Origin: an uncultured Desulfomonile sp.
GTDB taxonomy: Bacteria; Desulfobacterota; Desulfomonilia; Desulfomonilales; Desulfomonilaceae
Assembly: GCA_903853735.1 (NCBI GenBank)
Contig: CAINUH010000314.1
Span: 1 to 6,221 of the forward strand
Length of the DNA: 6,221 nt
Direction of reading: 5' to 3'
The notes under the pieces: model-generated
The model's input: only the letters and a program-made list of their open reading frames with translations
Databases searched by the model: none
What the model was told of the DNA's origin: nothing
Part shown: positions 1-6,179 of the stretch, one piece after another
How positions within the stretch are numbered: position 1 is the first letter of the stretch
Layout: each line of letters begins with the position of its first letter
Program-made: the position numbers and the translations under genes

Positions 1-483
1 CAGGGTCTTGGCTACCGCTGATAGCATACGTATATGGTCCATCTCAGCCTTTATGAGTTGGTCTATCTCTCCCTTGTCTTTAGGGTCGGGGAGCAACTCC
101 TTCATTCCGAGAAAGAACACTACTGAATCCTTTTCAAATTGGATGGCCACGTCAAGAATTTGAGCCGCAGTCATCCCTTTCTCCAATCTACTCTTGGCTG
201 CTTCTACCGTAAACACATGAGTATCCGCGCTCGCTTGGAGATAACTTTCAGCAAGACCCTCCGGATCCCATACGGCCTCGGATAGGAATGAGCCTGAAAG
301 CTGACTCCTAAGACTCTTAAAATCCTTTATATGGCCTTCTTCCATGAGTGCCAATTCCCCAAAGAGCTTTTTAACCTTGGGATCTTGAGCGTGTGACGCT
401 GCGCCTGTGTAAAATGCATTGCCGTTTTCTTCAATGCGGATGGCCATGGTGAATACATCTTCTGCGGTACCGAAAACAAACAT
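1..483 (-). CDS. Ferritin-like/rubrerythrin-type di-iron protein, 3' end cut by the window edge
   Basis: Read leftward from ATG at 483, this gives 161 codons with no stop before the window edge, so only the extreme C-terminus is missing. It is a four-helix ferritin-like protein of the rubrerythrin-related type. The two helix pairs carry the expected di-iron ligand pattern: E18 with Y25 seven residues later, E48-x-x-H51 (in LMEEGH), then E117 and E147-x-x-H150. Family members bind a carboxylate-bridged iron pair in the cytoplasm and are tied to peroxide or oxygen detoxification or iron handling, often in anaerobes. No rubredoxin-type CxxC is visible, so this is the rubredoxin-less form unless one lies in the unseen tail. 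An AAGGAGG Shine-Dalgarno sits just upstream (about 489-495) and supports this start. It lies 30 bases downstream of the 329-residue gene, probably in one transcript. Substrate and partner cannot be read from sequence. Confidence 0.88.
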   Translation of the reverse strand, partial: MFVFGTAEDVFTMAIRIEENGNAFYTGAASHAQDPKVKKLFGELALMEEGHIKDFKSLRSQLSGSFLSEAVWDPEGLAESYLQASADTHVFTVEAAKSRLEKGMTAAQILDVAIQFEKDSVVFFLGMKELLPDPKDKGEIDQLIKAEMDHIRMLSAVAKTL

Positions 484-513
484 TAATAACCTCCTTGTCA
501 AAAACCCTACTGG

Positions 514-1503
514 CTACTCCACTTTCTTGTACACGTTGAGCCCGATCTTTTCCTCTCGCCCATAAATCAACTGGTTTCCTTCGGTTGAAGCTACGATTAT
601 GGTTTTGCCGGATTTAGATGAACCAAACTCCTTGGAGAGATCTATTGCGATTTCCAGGGAATCTCCTTGTACATCCATGTCTACGTTTTTGAAGGACCGG
701 CGTCGGCCTTTCAACAGTTTATTGGATTCCTGCTTATACACATTCAAGCCGATTTTTTCGTCTCTGCCGGGTAAGGACCTGCTGCCCTCTGTCGACGCAA
801 CTATCGTGGTCTTACCTGATTTAGATGGACCGAACTCCTTTAGCAGATCTACCCGGATTTTGAGGGTGTCGCCCGAGATTTCCATTTCCACGTTCTTCAT
901 TCCCCCCCGCACAACTTTGCCGGCAATCTTTCTCGCCAATTTGGGTGCTGACCTCGGTTCTGATTTTGACGGTTGAACTCCTTGAAGCGGGATCTCTCGA
1001 TCATCCGGACTCCCTGTAGGCAAAGGGACTACAGCGCTCGTCTCACTCAAGAGGAGATCCCTGGTATCTTTATCCAGGTGCATTAACTTACTGAAATCGA
1101 GCTTGGAAATTACGGTCTGCTTCAAAGGAAGTTCTTGGAGCCAGGCCTGCAACTTTGAAAAAGCTGGGTTGGGCCCGTCTCCCAATATTTTCAGAGCATC
1201 ACGAGCGACAGACCGTGCCTTGTCGAAATCCTGCAAAACCGATTCAAACGAGCGAATGATTTCAATGACTTCAGCCATCTTCCTGGAATGCACAAATCCT
1301 TTATCAAAGTCGGTGACCAGATGGCTCCATGCTTGAGGAGTAGGATCTCCCTCAACCCTGTAATAATTTCTGAAATCATCAGCGCTGATAAAAAATTCGA
1401 AGCCCTCTTGCGTGCGGACGCGGTAGGGCGATGCTGAATCGTCCAACAGTTCCACCAAGATTCCAGGTTTGGAGCCTAAGAATTGCTGGTAATGCCTCGT
1501 CAT
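514..1503 (-). CDS. Uncharacterised protein with a C-terminal tandem repeat of a small SKSGKT/GLNVY domain
   Basis: I do not recognise a named function. The 329-residue product has no signal peptide or membrane segment. It has four parts: a small N-terminal region (1-55, FLGSKPGILVELL... then FEFFISADDF); a mainly helical region (about 58-155); a Pro/Ser/Arg-rich, basic linker (about 158-200); and two copies of a 58-59-residue unit (202-259 and 271-329). The copies share about two thirds of their residues, including the cores KEFG-x-SKSGKT, IVASTEG and EKIGLNVYK. This unit resembles, from memory, small stand-alone bacterial proteins of unknown function. The frame stays open to an ATG at 1623. 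I chose 1503 because GAAAGGAG precedes it at five-base spacing, and because a good promoter at 1534-1562 would start transcription downstream of 1623. The next gene leftward is the ferritin-like protein, so a stress or iron link is possible but unproven. Confidence 0.75.
   Translation of the reverse strand: MTRHYQQFLGSKPGILVELLDDSASPYRVRTQEGFEFFISADDFRNYYRVEGDPTPQAWSHLVTDFDKGFVHSRKMAEVIEIIRSFESVLQDFDKARSVARDALKILGDGPNPAFSKLQAWLQELPLKQTVISKLDFSKLMHLDKDTRDLLLSETSAVVPLPTGSPDDREIPLQGVQPSKSEPRSAPKLARKIAGKVVRGGMKNVEMEISGDTLKIRVDLLKEFGPSKSGKTTIVASTEGSRSLPGRDEKIGLNVYKQESNKLLKGRRRSFKNVDMDVQGDSLEIAIDLSKEFGSSKSGKTIIVASTEGNQLIYGREEKIGLNVYKKVE
517..693 (-). repeat. Coding tandem repeat, copy 2 (residues 271-329)
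   Basis: Second copy, beginning FKNVDMDVQGD and ending at the C-terminus GLNVYKKVE. Many differences from copy 1 are conservative (E/D, I/V, T/S). This suggests an old duplication kept under selection rather than a recent slippage event. Confidence 0.85.
727..900 (-). repeat. Coding tandem repeat, copy 1 (residues 202-259)
   Basis: First copy of the duplicated domain in the 329-residue protein, beginning MKNVEMEISGD and ending GLNVYKQE. It lines up without gaps with copy 2 over about 56 residues, offset by 69 residues. The shared core is KEFG-x-SKSGKT, IVASTEG, EKIGLNVYK. An 11-residue basic spacer (NKLLKGRRRS) separates the copies. Confidence 0.85.
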
Positions 1504-1508
1504 CGGAT

Positions 1509-1516
1509 CTCCTTTC
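1509..1516 (-). promoter_or_regulatory. Ribosome binding site deciding the start at 1503
   Basis: On the minus strand GAAAGGAG ends five bases before ATG at 1503. It is the strongest Shine-Dalgarno in the region. The ATG at 1623 lies 40 codons upstream in the same frame. Confidence 0.75.
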
Positions 1517-1533
1517 AGATAACTAAAGCCGAT

Positions 1534-1562
1534 ATAATACAGTAGCACCAGTCGCAGGTCCA
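1534..1562 (-). promoter_or_regulatory. Sigma70-type promoter for the leftward unit
   Basis: On the minus strand, TGGACC (1557-1562, four of six matches to TTGACA) is followed after exactly 17 bases by TATTAT (1534-1539, five of six matches to TATAAT). Initiation would fall near 1527, giving a short leader of about two dozen bases that carries the Shine-Dalgarno of the 1503 start. It lies inside the longer open frame beginning at 1623, which argues against the longer protein. Confidence 0.55.
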
Positions 1563-1640
1563 GTGAGAAGAACTGAAAACTTCTTTGACAATGCTGAACT
1601 CGTCTCCAGTTTTTCCTTAACATAGCAAAACAAGAACATG

Positions 1641-1657
1641 GTTAAACAATGTTAATC
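1641..1657. promoter_or_regulatory. Imperfect inverted repeat in the divergent region, possible operator
   Basis: GTTAAACA-A-TGTTAATC: two 8-base arms around one central base, with six of eight pairs matching. It lies between the leftward and rightward promoters in an AT-rich stretch, where a regulator of either unit could bind. It matches no consensus I can name, and symmetry this short can occur by chance. Confidence 0.25.
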
Positions 1658-1678
1658 ATTTTTACGCACGATTTAGTG

Positions 1679-1707
1679 TTGACAATCAGGCGCTCGGCTT
1701 CTACCAA
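1679..1707 (+). promoter_or_regulatory. Possible sigma70-type promoter for the meaB unit
   Basis: A perfect TTGACA at 1679-1684 is followed at 17 bases by TACCAA (1702-1707), only three of six matches to TATAAT. If used, transcription would start near 1714, downstream of the ATG at 1707. That would require a downstream start for meaB, for example TTG 1761 or 1806. The -35 is convincing; the -10 is not. Confidence 0.35.
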
Positions 1708-2768
1708 TGGTCATATCAAGAGACCTGATCGCTCCGCACGGCCGAGTCTGCGGAGTTGGATTGGGAGTATTGTTAGGTCTATCTGAATATTCAGGAATTG
1801 TTCCATTGTTAGCTAGAAAGATTCTAGAGGGTGATGTTCGCGCAACAGCTCGGCTGATTCGTCTGATCGACGATGGCGACCGTGAGGTATTCGCAGATCT
1901 TGCCGAACTATATCGCTGTGCAGGAAGCGCCTACGTTATAGGATTTACTGGTTCGCCGGGAGTGGGAAAGTCAACGCTGGTAGATTCCATAATTTCGCGA
2001 TTTCGTCGAGACGGTAAAACTGTTGGAGTGCTTGCGATAGACCCTACGAGCCCCTTCACCGGCGGGGCAATCCTCGGGGATCGGGTGAGGATGCAAAAGC
2101 ATTTCCTCGACGATGGTGTTTTCATACGTTCAATGGCAACCCGAGGCAAGTTCGGCGGACTGACACGATCCACAGCGGATGCAATAGTGGTCCTGGATGC
2201 CATGGGAAAGGATGTGATTATTGTAGAGACCGTGGGGGTGGGTCAGGATGAGGTCGATATAGCACAGAGCGCCCATACTACGGTACTGGTTACGATCCCT
2301 GGAATGGGAGACGACATACAGGCGATAAAAGCCGGGCTCACGGAGATCGGAGACATACTCGTAGTCAATAAGGCTGACAGAGAAGGTGCCGGGAAAACCG
2401 TGCGCGAAATGAGATTCATGTTGCAGATGTCGGCCGATCGTCATGCAAATCAAGGATGGACTCCACCGGTGATAGAAACCGTGGCCTTGCAGGAGCAAGG
2501 AGTTGAGCAGGTCTACCTGGCGATTCTGGATCACCGGAGACACATGCTGGATCACGGCCAGGACAAATTGCAGCGGATTGAGAAGATCCGGGCTCGTAAT
2601 CAGTTATTGGACCTGCTGAAAGAAGAATTGATGGACGCTGCGCTAGACAGGCTAGGAGGAGTGTCGGGACTGGATGAGGTGGTAGAGCAAATAGCCGCGA
2701 GGAAAACTGATCCGTACAAGGTTAGTTTGGAGATGGTCAGGAAACTGTTGGGAGGTCCCGTCCCTTGA
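1707..2768 (+). CDS. meaB: MeaB/ArgK-family GTPase, chaperone of B12-dependent acyl-CoA mutase
   Basis: A cytoplasmic SIMIBI-class GTPase. Family members bind adenosylcobalamin-dependent methylmalonyl-CoA (or isobutyryl-CoA) mutase, gate cofactor loading and protect or reactivate the enzyme. Motifs in the 353-residue reading: P-loop GSPGVGKST (82-90), IDPTSPFTGGAILGDRVRM (111-129), the conserved SMATRGKFGG (142-151), ETVGVGQDE (174-182) and NKAD (221-224), followed by the helical C-terminal region typical of the family. The reading is longer than the usual 310-335 residues and its first 33 residues do not look like family sequence. ATG 1707 lacks a Shine-Dalgarno. TTG 1761 (GGAG five bases upstream) or TTG 1806 (AGGA nine bases upstream, giving about 320 residues) are better candidates, so the 5' boundary is uncertain. 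No mutase subunit is in the window. The 3' end overlaps the next gene. Confidence 0.9.
   Translation: MVISRDLIAPHGRVCGVGLGVLLGLSEYSGIVPLLARKILEGDVRATARLIRLIDDGDREVFADLAELYRCAGSAYVIGFTGSPGVGKSTLVDSIISRFRRDGKTVGVLAIDPTSPFTGGAILGDRVRMQKHFLDDGVFIRSMATRGKFGGLTRSTADAIVVLDAMGKDVIIVETVGVGQDEVDIAQSAHTTVLVTIPGMGDDIQAIKAGLTEIGDILVVNKADREGAGKTVREMRFMLQMSADRHANQGWTPPVIETVALQEQGVEQVYLAILDHRRHMLDHGQDKLQRIEKIRARNQLLDLLKEELMDAALDRLGGVSGLDEVVEQIAARKTDPYKVSLEMVRKLLGGPVP
2750..2767 (+). promoter_or_regulatory. Ribosome binding site and overlapping TTG start (translational coupling)
   Basis: GGGAGG at 2750-2755 is followed after nine bases by TTG at 2765-2767, which shares two bases with the meaB stop TGA (2766-2768). 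The next in-frame ATG is residue 39, inside the membrane segment, so the TTG is the only start that keeps the N-terminal anchor whole. The overlap suggests the gene is translated in step with meaB. Confidence 0.7.
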
Positions 2769-5200
2769 ATTTTGCAAAAGCCCTGCCGAAAATCGATTTT
2801 GATCACGTCCAACTAATACGGATCTTTACCATTATTCCAGTGGTTCTGATATTGTTCGCCGGCGCCGGCGCTCTTTGGATGTATCTCTTCGTATTTTCAT
2901 TGCTTCCCGAAGGCCAATCACTTGTTGAGACGCCTGGCTTAACGTCCAACGTTACCGTTTTGCGAGACGGAAACGGGATCCCTGGTATCATTGGGGAGAC
3001 CGAAGACGACGTCGTGCTGGTTTTGGGGTATGTCATGGCCCAGGACCGATTATGGCAGATGGATTATCTGCGTCGAGCAGGGCAGGGGAGGTTGTCAGAG
3101 ATTCTGGGACCAAACTACCTCGAAGGCGACCACCTCATGAGAACAATAAAGGCTGGCCGGCGTGGACAAGATGTCCCTGTCAAGCTGGGTGACGCTGAGA
3201 ACAGGTGGTTGGACAAATTTGTTCAGGGAATCAACAAGTACATATCTGCCCACGAGGGAAAGCTTCCGGTTGAGTTTTCCCTATTGGAGTACAGCCCCGC
3301 GATCTTTTCAAGAGACGACGTACTGACTATTTTGGATTCCCTGGCTTGGGAAACGTCGATAGCAGCACGAGTAGATCCGGTCATGACCCGTGTTCTCGGC
3401 CGCCTGGCTAAAAATCGCGCGTTGCAGTTGTTTCCAACCGATCCTGCTGTATCCAGTGCTGAGGTAGCCTCTGATCTCTACGGATGGGAACCCAAAGGGG
3501 CATTGTTTTCTGCGCTCGGCATGGGGCGCACGCTCACGCGGGTCCCTGGATTGAATGGCGGATGTGGATGGGCGGTAAGTCAGAGTAGGAGCCGTAGCGC
3601 TAAGGCTTTGACAGGATGCTGTTTCTATCAGACGCTGACCGCTCCAGGTTTCTGGTATCGAGCCAGACTGTTTGCCAAAAACTTCCAGCTCTCAGGAGTG
3701 TTTATTCCAGGTGTTCCTATTGCCATGGCAGGCAGCAATCCGCGATTGAGTTGGGGTTGCATTTCCTGTCCTGTAGATGACGCAGATCTCTACATAGAGC
3801 GGCTCGACTCTGATGACGCAAAAAGTTATTTCCGTGTGGACCGCTGGATAAAAATGGAGGAAGTGAACGAGCGATACCGTGTTAAGGGGGGCGGCTCTGT
3901 TTCCCGTTCAATTCTTATGACGGACTTGGGTCCAATTGTTTCAGATGTCAACCGGGCACGTGCTCTGTCACTTCGATGGACGGGCCAGGAACGGCTGGGT
4001 CTTTTTCCTGCAATATTCAACTTGAACAGGGCAACGAACGGGAACCAACTGCAAGGTGCTCTAAAGGGTTTGATTGCGCCTTGCCTGAATGTGTTATGGG
4101 CTGATGATGAGGCCAATCTTGGGATTCAATGTGCCGGTCGGATTCCCATCCGGCCGCCGGCCAGCGACGGAATAGTGCCTATGCCGGCGTGGACAGAGAC
4201 GTACAAGTGGGTAGGATTCATCCCATTTCATGAATTGCCTTCACAAACAAATCCTGGAACAGGTCTGGCTGTAGTGGCTGACGGGCGCCCTGGGGGGCCT
4301 GAATACCCGTTTTTCGTTAGTTGCTACTGGAACGATGACTACAAGCACAGGCGTATCAGAGAGCTACTGGAAGAGGCTTCAGAGCACGACCTGGAAAGTT
4401 TTTACAAAATACAAAACGACACTTTTTCGCCTATGGCCGCGAGCTTGGTCCCTGTTGTGGTCGATGCCTGGGAAAAGCACGGTAACGCTGATAGTGGAGA
4501 ACGCGAAGCCGTTCGAATCCTCAATACCTGGGACTTCCAGATGAACAGGGAATCCACAGGCGCCGCTATTTTCGGGTTGGTGTACCAGTCTCTGGTAGAA
4601 GATCTGCTGATCAAATCATTGGGAAATGAACTTTTTTCAGGATTCACGTCCTACCCTCCCTTAGCTGCCCGACTCGTAAGAAATGTCTTTGTGGATCACC
4701 GAAGTGAATGGCTGGGGAAAACAGACCGAGCGGCCTTTCTTGTGGATAGCTTCCAAAAGGCGATTGTCCGCGGAAAAGCCTTGATGGGGAATAGCATAAC
4801 CAAATGGAAGTGGGGGGAGATTCATACAACCGTGTTCCGGCACCCAGTGTCTGCCAAGTCAAGAGTCCTGGAGGCTCTGTACCAGGTAGGCCCATTGGCG
4901 ACGTCGGGATCATCGGACACCATCAATTCTTCCGGCTGGTCTGTAGCTCATCCTTTTGGTGTCGCTGGTGGGGTTTCATTCAGGCAGTTTGCGGACATGA
5001 GCCAGCCCCCTCTTGTGTTTGGGGTTATCCCTTTGGGCAGTTCGGCCCATTTCTTCTCCGCTCATTACAAAGATCAGACGTCGGCCTGGCTGACCGGGAG
5101 AGCCCTCATCGACCCTCTCAATATGGCGGATATCAGCAAAGATGGCTCCAACAGTGTGCTCTTCAGGCCTCCCGCTATTGGCTCGATATCTCTTAAGTAA
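2765..5200 (+). CDS. Penicillin-amidase-family (Ntn hydrolase fold) protein, membrane-anchored, catalytic residues replaced
   Basis: An 811-residue protein of normal family length. Residues 17-47 form one hydrophobic segment, likely a signal anchor exporting the rest to the periplasm. Family landmarks follow: VTVLRDGNGIP (63-73), LGYVMAQDRLWQMDYLRR (87-104), GRLSEILG with the probable calcium ligand E112, WAVSQSR (269-275), TAPGFWY (292-298), SWG...DDADLYIERL (calcium-site D338, D341) and the C-terminal GSSDTINSSGW. Active family members cut themselves before a Ser that becomes the N-terminal nucleophile and hydrolyse amides or acyl-homoserine lactones. Here the GSN(x)W nucleophile motif is GGCGW (265-269), NDPH is CCFY (285-288), and the ANN oxyanion motif is ADG (505-507). 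Normal self-processing and hydrolysis are therefore unlikely. Eight cysteines all lie in 267-520. No stop or frameshift breaks the frame. Family assignment is firm; function is open. Confidence 0.87.
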   Translation: MNFAKALPKIDFDHVQLIRIFTIIPVVLILFAGAGALWMYLFVFSLLPEGQSLVETPGLTSNVTVLRDGNGIPGIIGETEDDVVLVLGYVMAQDRLWQMDYLRRAGQGRLSEILGPNYLEGDHLMRTIKAGRRGQDVPVKLGDAENRWLDKFVQGINKYISAHEGKLPVEFSLLEYSPAIFSRDDVLTILDSLAWETSIAARVDPVMTRVLGRLAKNRALQLFPTDPAVSSAEVASDLYGWEPKGALFSALGMGRTLTRVPGLNGGCGWAVSQSRSRSAKALTGCCFYQTLTAPGFWYRARLFAKNFQLSGVFIPGVPIAMAGSNPRLSWGCISCPVDDADLYIERLDSDDAKSYFRVDRWIKMEEVNERYRVKGGGSVSRSILMTDLGPIVSDVNRARALSLRWTGQERLGLFPAIFNLNRATNGNQLQGALKGLIAPCLNVLWADDEANLGIQCAGRIPIRPPASDGIVPMPAWTETYKWVGFIPFHELPSQTNPGTGLAVVADGRPGGPEYPFFVSCYWNDDYKHRRIRELLEEASEHDLESFYKIQNDTFSPMAASLVPVVVDAWEKHGNADSGEREAVRILNTWDFQMNRESTGAAIFGLVYQSLVEDLLIKSLGNELFSGFTSYPPLAARLVRNVFVDHRSEWLGKTDRAAFLVDSFQKAIVRGKALMGNSITKWKWGEIHTTVFRHPVSAKSRVLEALYQVGPLATSGSSDTINSSGWSVAHPFGVAGGVSFRQFADMSQPPLVFGVIPLGSSAHFFSAHYKDQTSAWLTGRALIDPLNMADISKDGSNSVLFRPPAIGSISLK
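2813..2905 (+). other. N-terminal membrane anchor of the penicillin-amidase-family protein
   Basis: Encodes residues 17-47, an almost uninterrupted hydrophobic run (IFTIIPVVLILFAGAGALWM plus LFVFSLL) after a short N-terminus with a few charged residues (K5, K9, R19). No lipobox cysteine and no clear signal peptidase I site are visible, so an uncleaved anchor is more likely than a secreted form. Confidence 0.7.
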
Positions 5201-5231
5201 CAGTTTTCAATGCTCGTAGATTGGGACTGCC

Positions 5232-5843
5232 ATGAAAACCATTCCCACTAAGATTCTCATTGCCACACGTAACCAGGGCAAGGTCAAGGAGATCAGCGAA
5301 CTGCTGAAGGACCTCCCAGTTACTTTTTTGTCTCTCTCAGATGTGGAAGATGTGCCCGAAGTTAATGAGGATGGGGACACCTTTGAAGAAAACGCCTTGA
5401 AAAAGGCTCGATCGATCGCCTCTGCGACCGGCCTCGTCACCTTGGCCGACGACTCAGGGCTTTGCATTGATGCGTTGGATGGTCGCCCGGGAGTCCATTC
5501 AGCGCGGTATGCAGGGAACAATGCTTCGGACGAGGACAAGTGGTGTAAGATCCTTGGAGAAATCCACGACGTGCCTGACGAACTCAGATCGGCTCGATTT
5601 GTTTGCGTTCTGGCGCTGGTGGATCCGGCAAGAACAGAGATATTGTTCAGAGGCACGTGCGAGGGAATCATTACTCGTGAGCCAAGAGGGATAGGGGGAT
5701 TCGGCTATGATCCAATCTTCTATTTTGAAGGAACAGGGCGTACCTTCTCGGAAATGGATCTGCACTCCAAGAACCTCGTCAGCCACCGGGGACACGCGTT
5801 ACGGGAATTTGCCGCATACCTACGACAGCCAACATTGATCTAA
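5232..5843 (+). CDS. rdgB: RdgB/HAM1-family XTP/dITP pyrophosphatase
   Basis: A 203-residue cytoplasmic enzyme that hydrolyses non-canonical purine triphosphates (dITP, XTP, ITP) to monophosphate and pyrophosphate, keeping deaminated bases out of DNA and RNA. All family signatures are present: ILIATRNQGKVKE (8-20, the T-x-N-x-x-K substrate loop), GDTFEENA (48-55), LADDSGL with the catalytic acidic pair (71-77), GVHSARY (87-93), GIGGFGYDPIF (153-163) and the base-recognition SHRG (184-187). Length is normal. ATG 5232 is preceded by a weak GGGA (5223-5226). The gene starts 31 bases after the penicillin-amidase-family gene with no visible terminator between them, so co-transcription is likely. 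This is a housekeeping gene; its place behind the other two is probably incidental. No residue looks out of place. Confidence 0.95.
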   Translation: MKTIPTKILIATRNQGKVKEISELLKDLPVTFLSLSDVEDVPEVNEDGDTFEENALKKARSIASATGLVTLADDSGLCIDALDGRPGVHSARYAGNNASDEDKWCKILGEIHDVPDELRSARFVCVLALVDPARTEILFRGTCEGIITREPRGIGGFGYDPIFYFEGTGRTFSEMDLHSKNLVSHRGHALREFAAYLRQPTLI

Positions 5844-6014
5844 GGCCATTTCCACCACTGCCGAGAGTTTCTGTTGAGTTTTCCCAAGACGCTTGTCTGT
5901 ATCGCGTAATATGATGAATTCGCGTTGTTTTATGGAGCTAATTGTGTTGTAACACAGTATTGTTGCGAAAAGCGCGCAATAAGACTTGACATCGCCCACA
6001 TGGCCGGATACACA
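5844..6014. other. Intergenic stretch after rdgB with no firm gene
   Basis: I see no hairpin followed by a T run, so no clear intrinsic terminator for the meaB-rdgB unit. It contains a TATGAT at 5910-5915 without a matching -35, a 14-base inverted repeat at 5943-5956, and a TTGACA at 5986-5991 with only a weak TACACA 17 bases later. A frame from TTG 5925 runs through it into the small open frame, but its first 25-30 residues look unlike protein. Confidence 0.5.
5943..5956. repeat. Short perfect-arm inverted repeat TGTGTT-GT-AACACA
   Basis: Two 6-base arms with a 2-base centre, 100 bases downstream of rdgB. It is too short and has too small a loop for a terminator. It could be a protein-binding site or chance. 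Confidence 0.3.
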
Positions 6015-6179
6015 ATGAGCCTTCAGTTTCTCAAGGATGAGCTATCCGACATTCAAGAGGTCATCATGGTTTATAACCAAGCAGAGGCCCACAGGAAGAT
6101 CACCGAACGAAGCAGAGTACAGGAAAAGCTATGGCACCTCTTTAGATTAAACGAAATCGAACAAGTGTTACTACACTAA
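6015..6179 (+). CDS. Doubtful small hypothetical protein, helical and charged
   Basis: From ATG 6015 this gives 54 residues (MSLQFLKDELSD... ending EIEQVLLH) before TAA at 6177-6179. The sequence is rich in Glu, Lys, Arg, Gln and Leu, with no Pro and a single Asp-free second half. It would form one or two amphipathic helices, possibly a coiled coil. I recognise no family. The start is uncertain: TTG 5925, ATG 6000 and ATG 6066 share the frame. ATG 6066 has the best Shine-Dalgarno (AGAGG, five-base spacing) but would leave only 37 residues. The amino acid make-up looks protein-like, while the lack of a good start signal and the short length keep this low. It may be a remnant of a longer gene. 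Confidence 0.3.
   Translation: MSLQFLKDELSDIQEVIMVYNQAEAHRKITERSRVQEKLWHLFRLNEIEQVLLH

Noticed and set aside
601..831. GxxxxGKT (Walker A-like) strings in both repeats (GPSKSGKT at residues 225-232, GSSKSGKT at 294-301)
   Set aside because: The consensus is met literally, but each unit is under 60 residues and has no Walker B or other NTPase features. The block appears to belong to a small non-NTPase family, so the match is probably coincidental.
599..976. Open frame opposite the repeat protein, and similar frames opposite meaB, the amidase-family gene and rdgB
   Set aside because: They lie fully antisense to well-supported genes, have no ribosome binding sites or recognisable motifs, and are explained by complementary codon bias.
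1504..1623. Forty-residue N-terminal extension of the repeat protein from ATG 1623, with a hydrophobic stretch
   Set aside because: No Shine-Dalgarno at 1623, a good promoter inside the extension and a strong ribosome binding site at 1503 make this a non-coding leader and promoter region rather than a signal peptide.
3758..3769. C332-I-S-C335 as a cytochrome c heme site
   Set aside because: The following residue is Pro, not His, so the CxxCH heme-attachment motif is absent.
5844..5924. Intrinsic terminator after rdgB
   Set aside because: No stable GC-rich stem followed by a T run could be found in this stretch.
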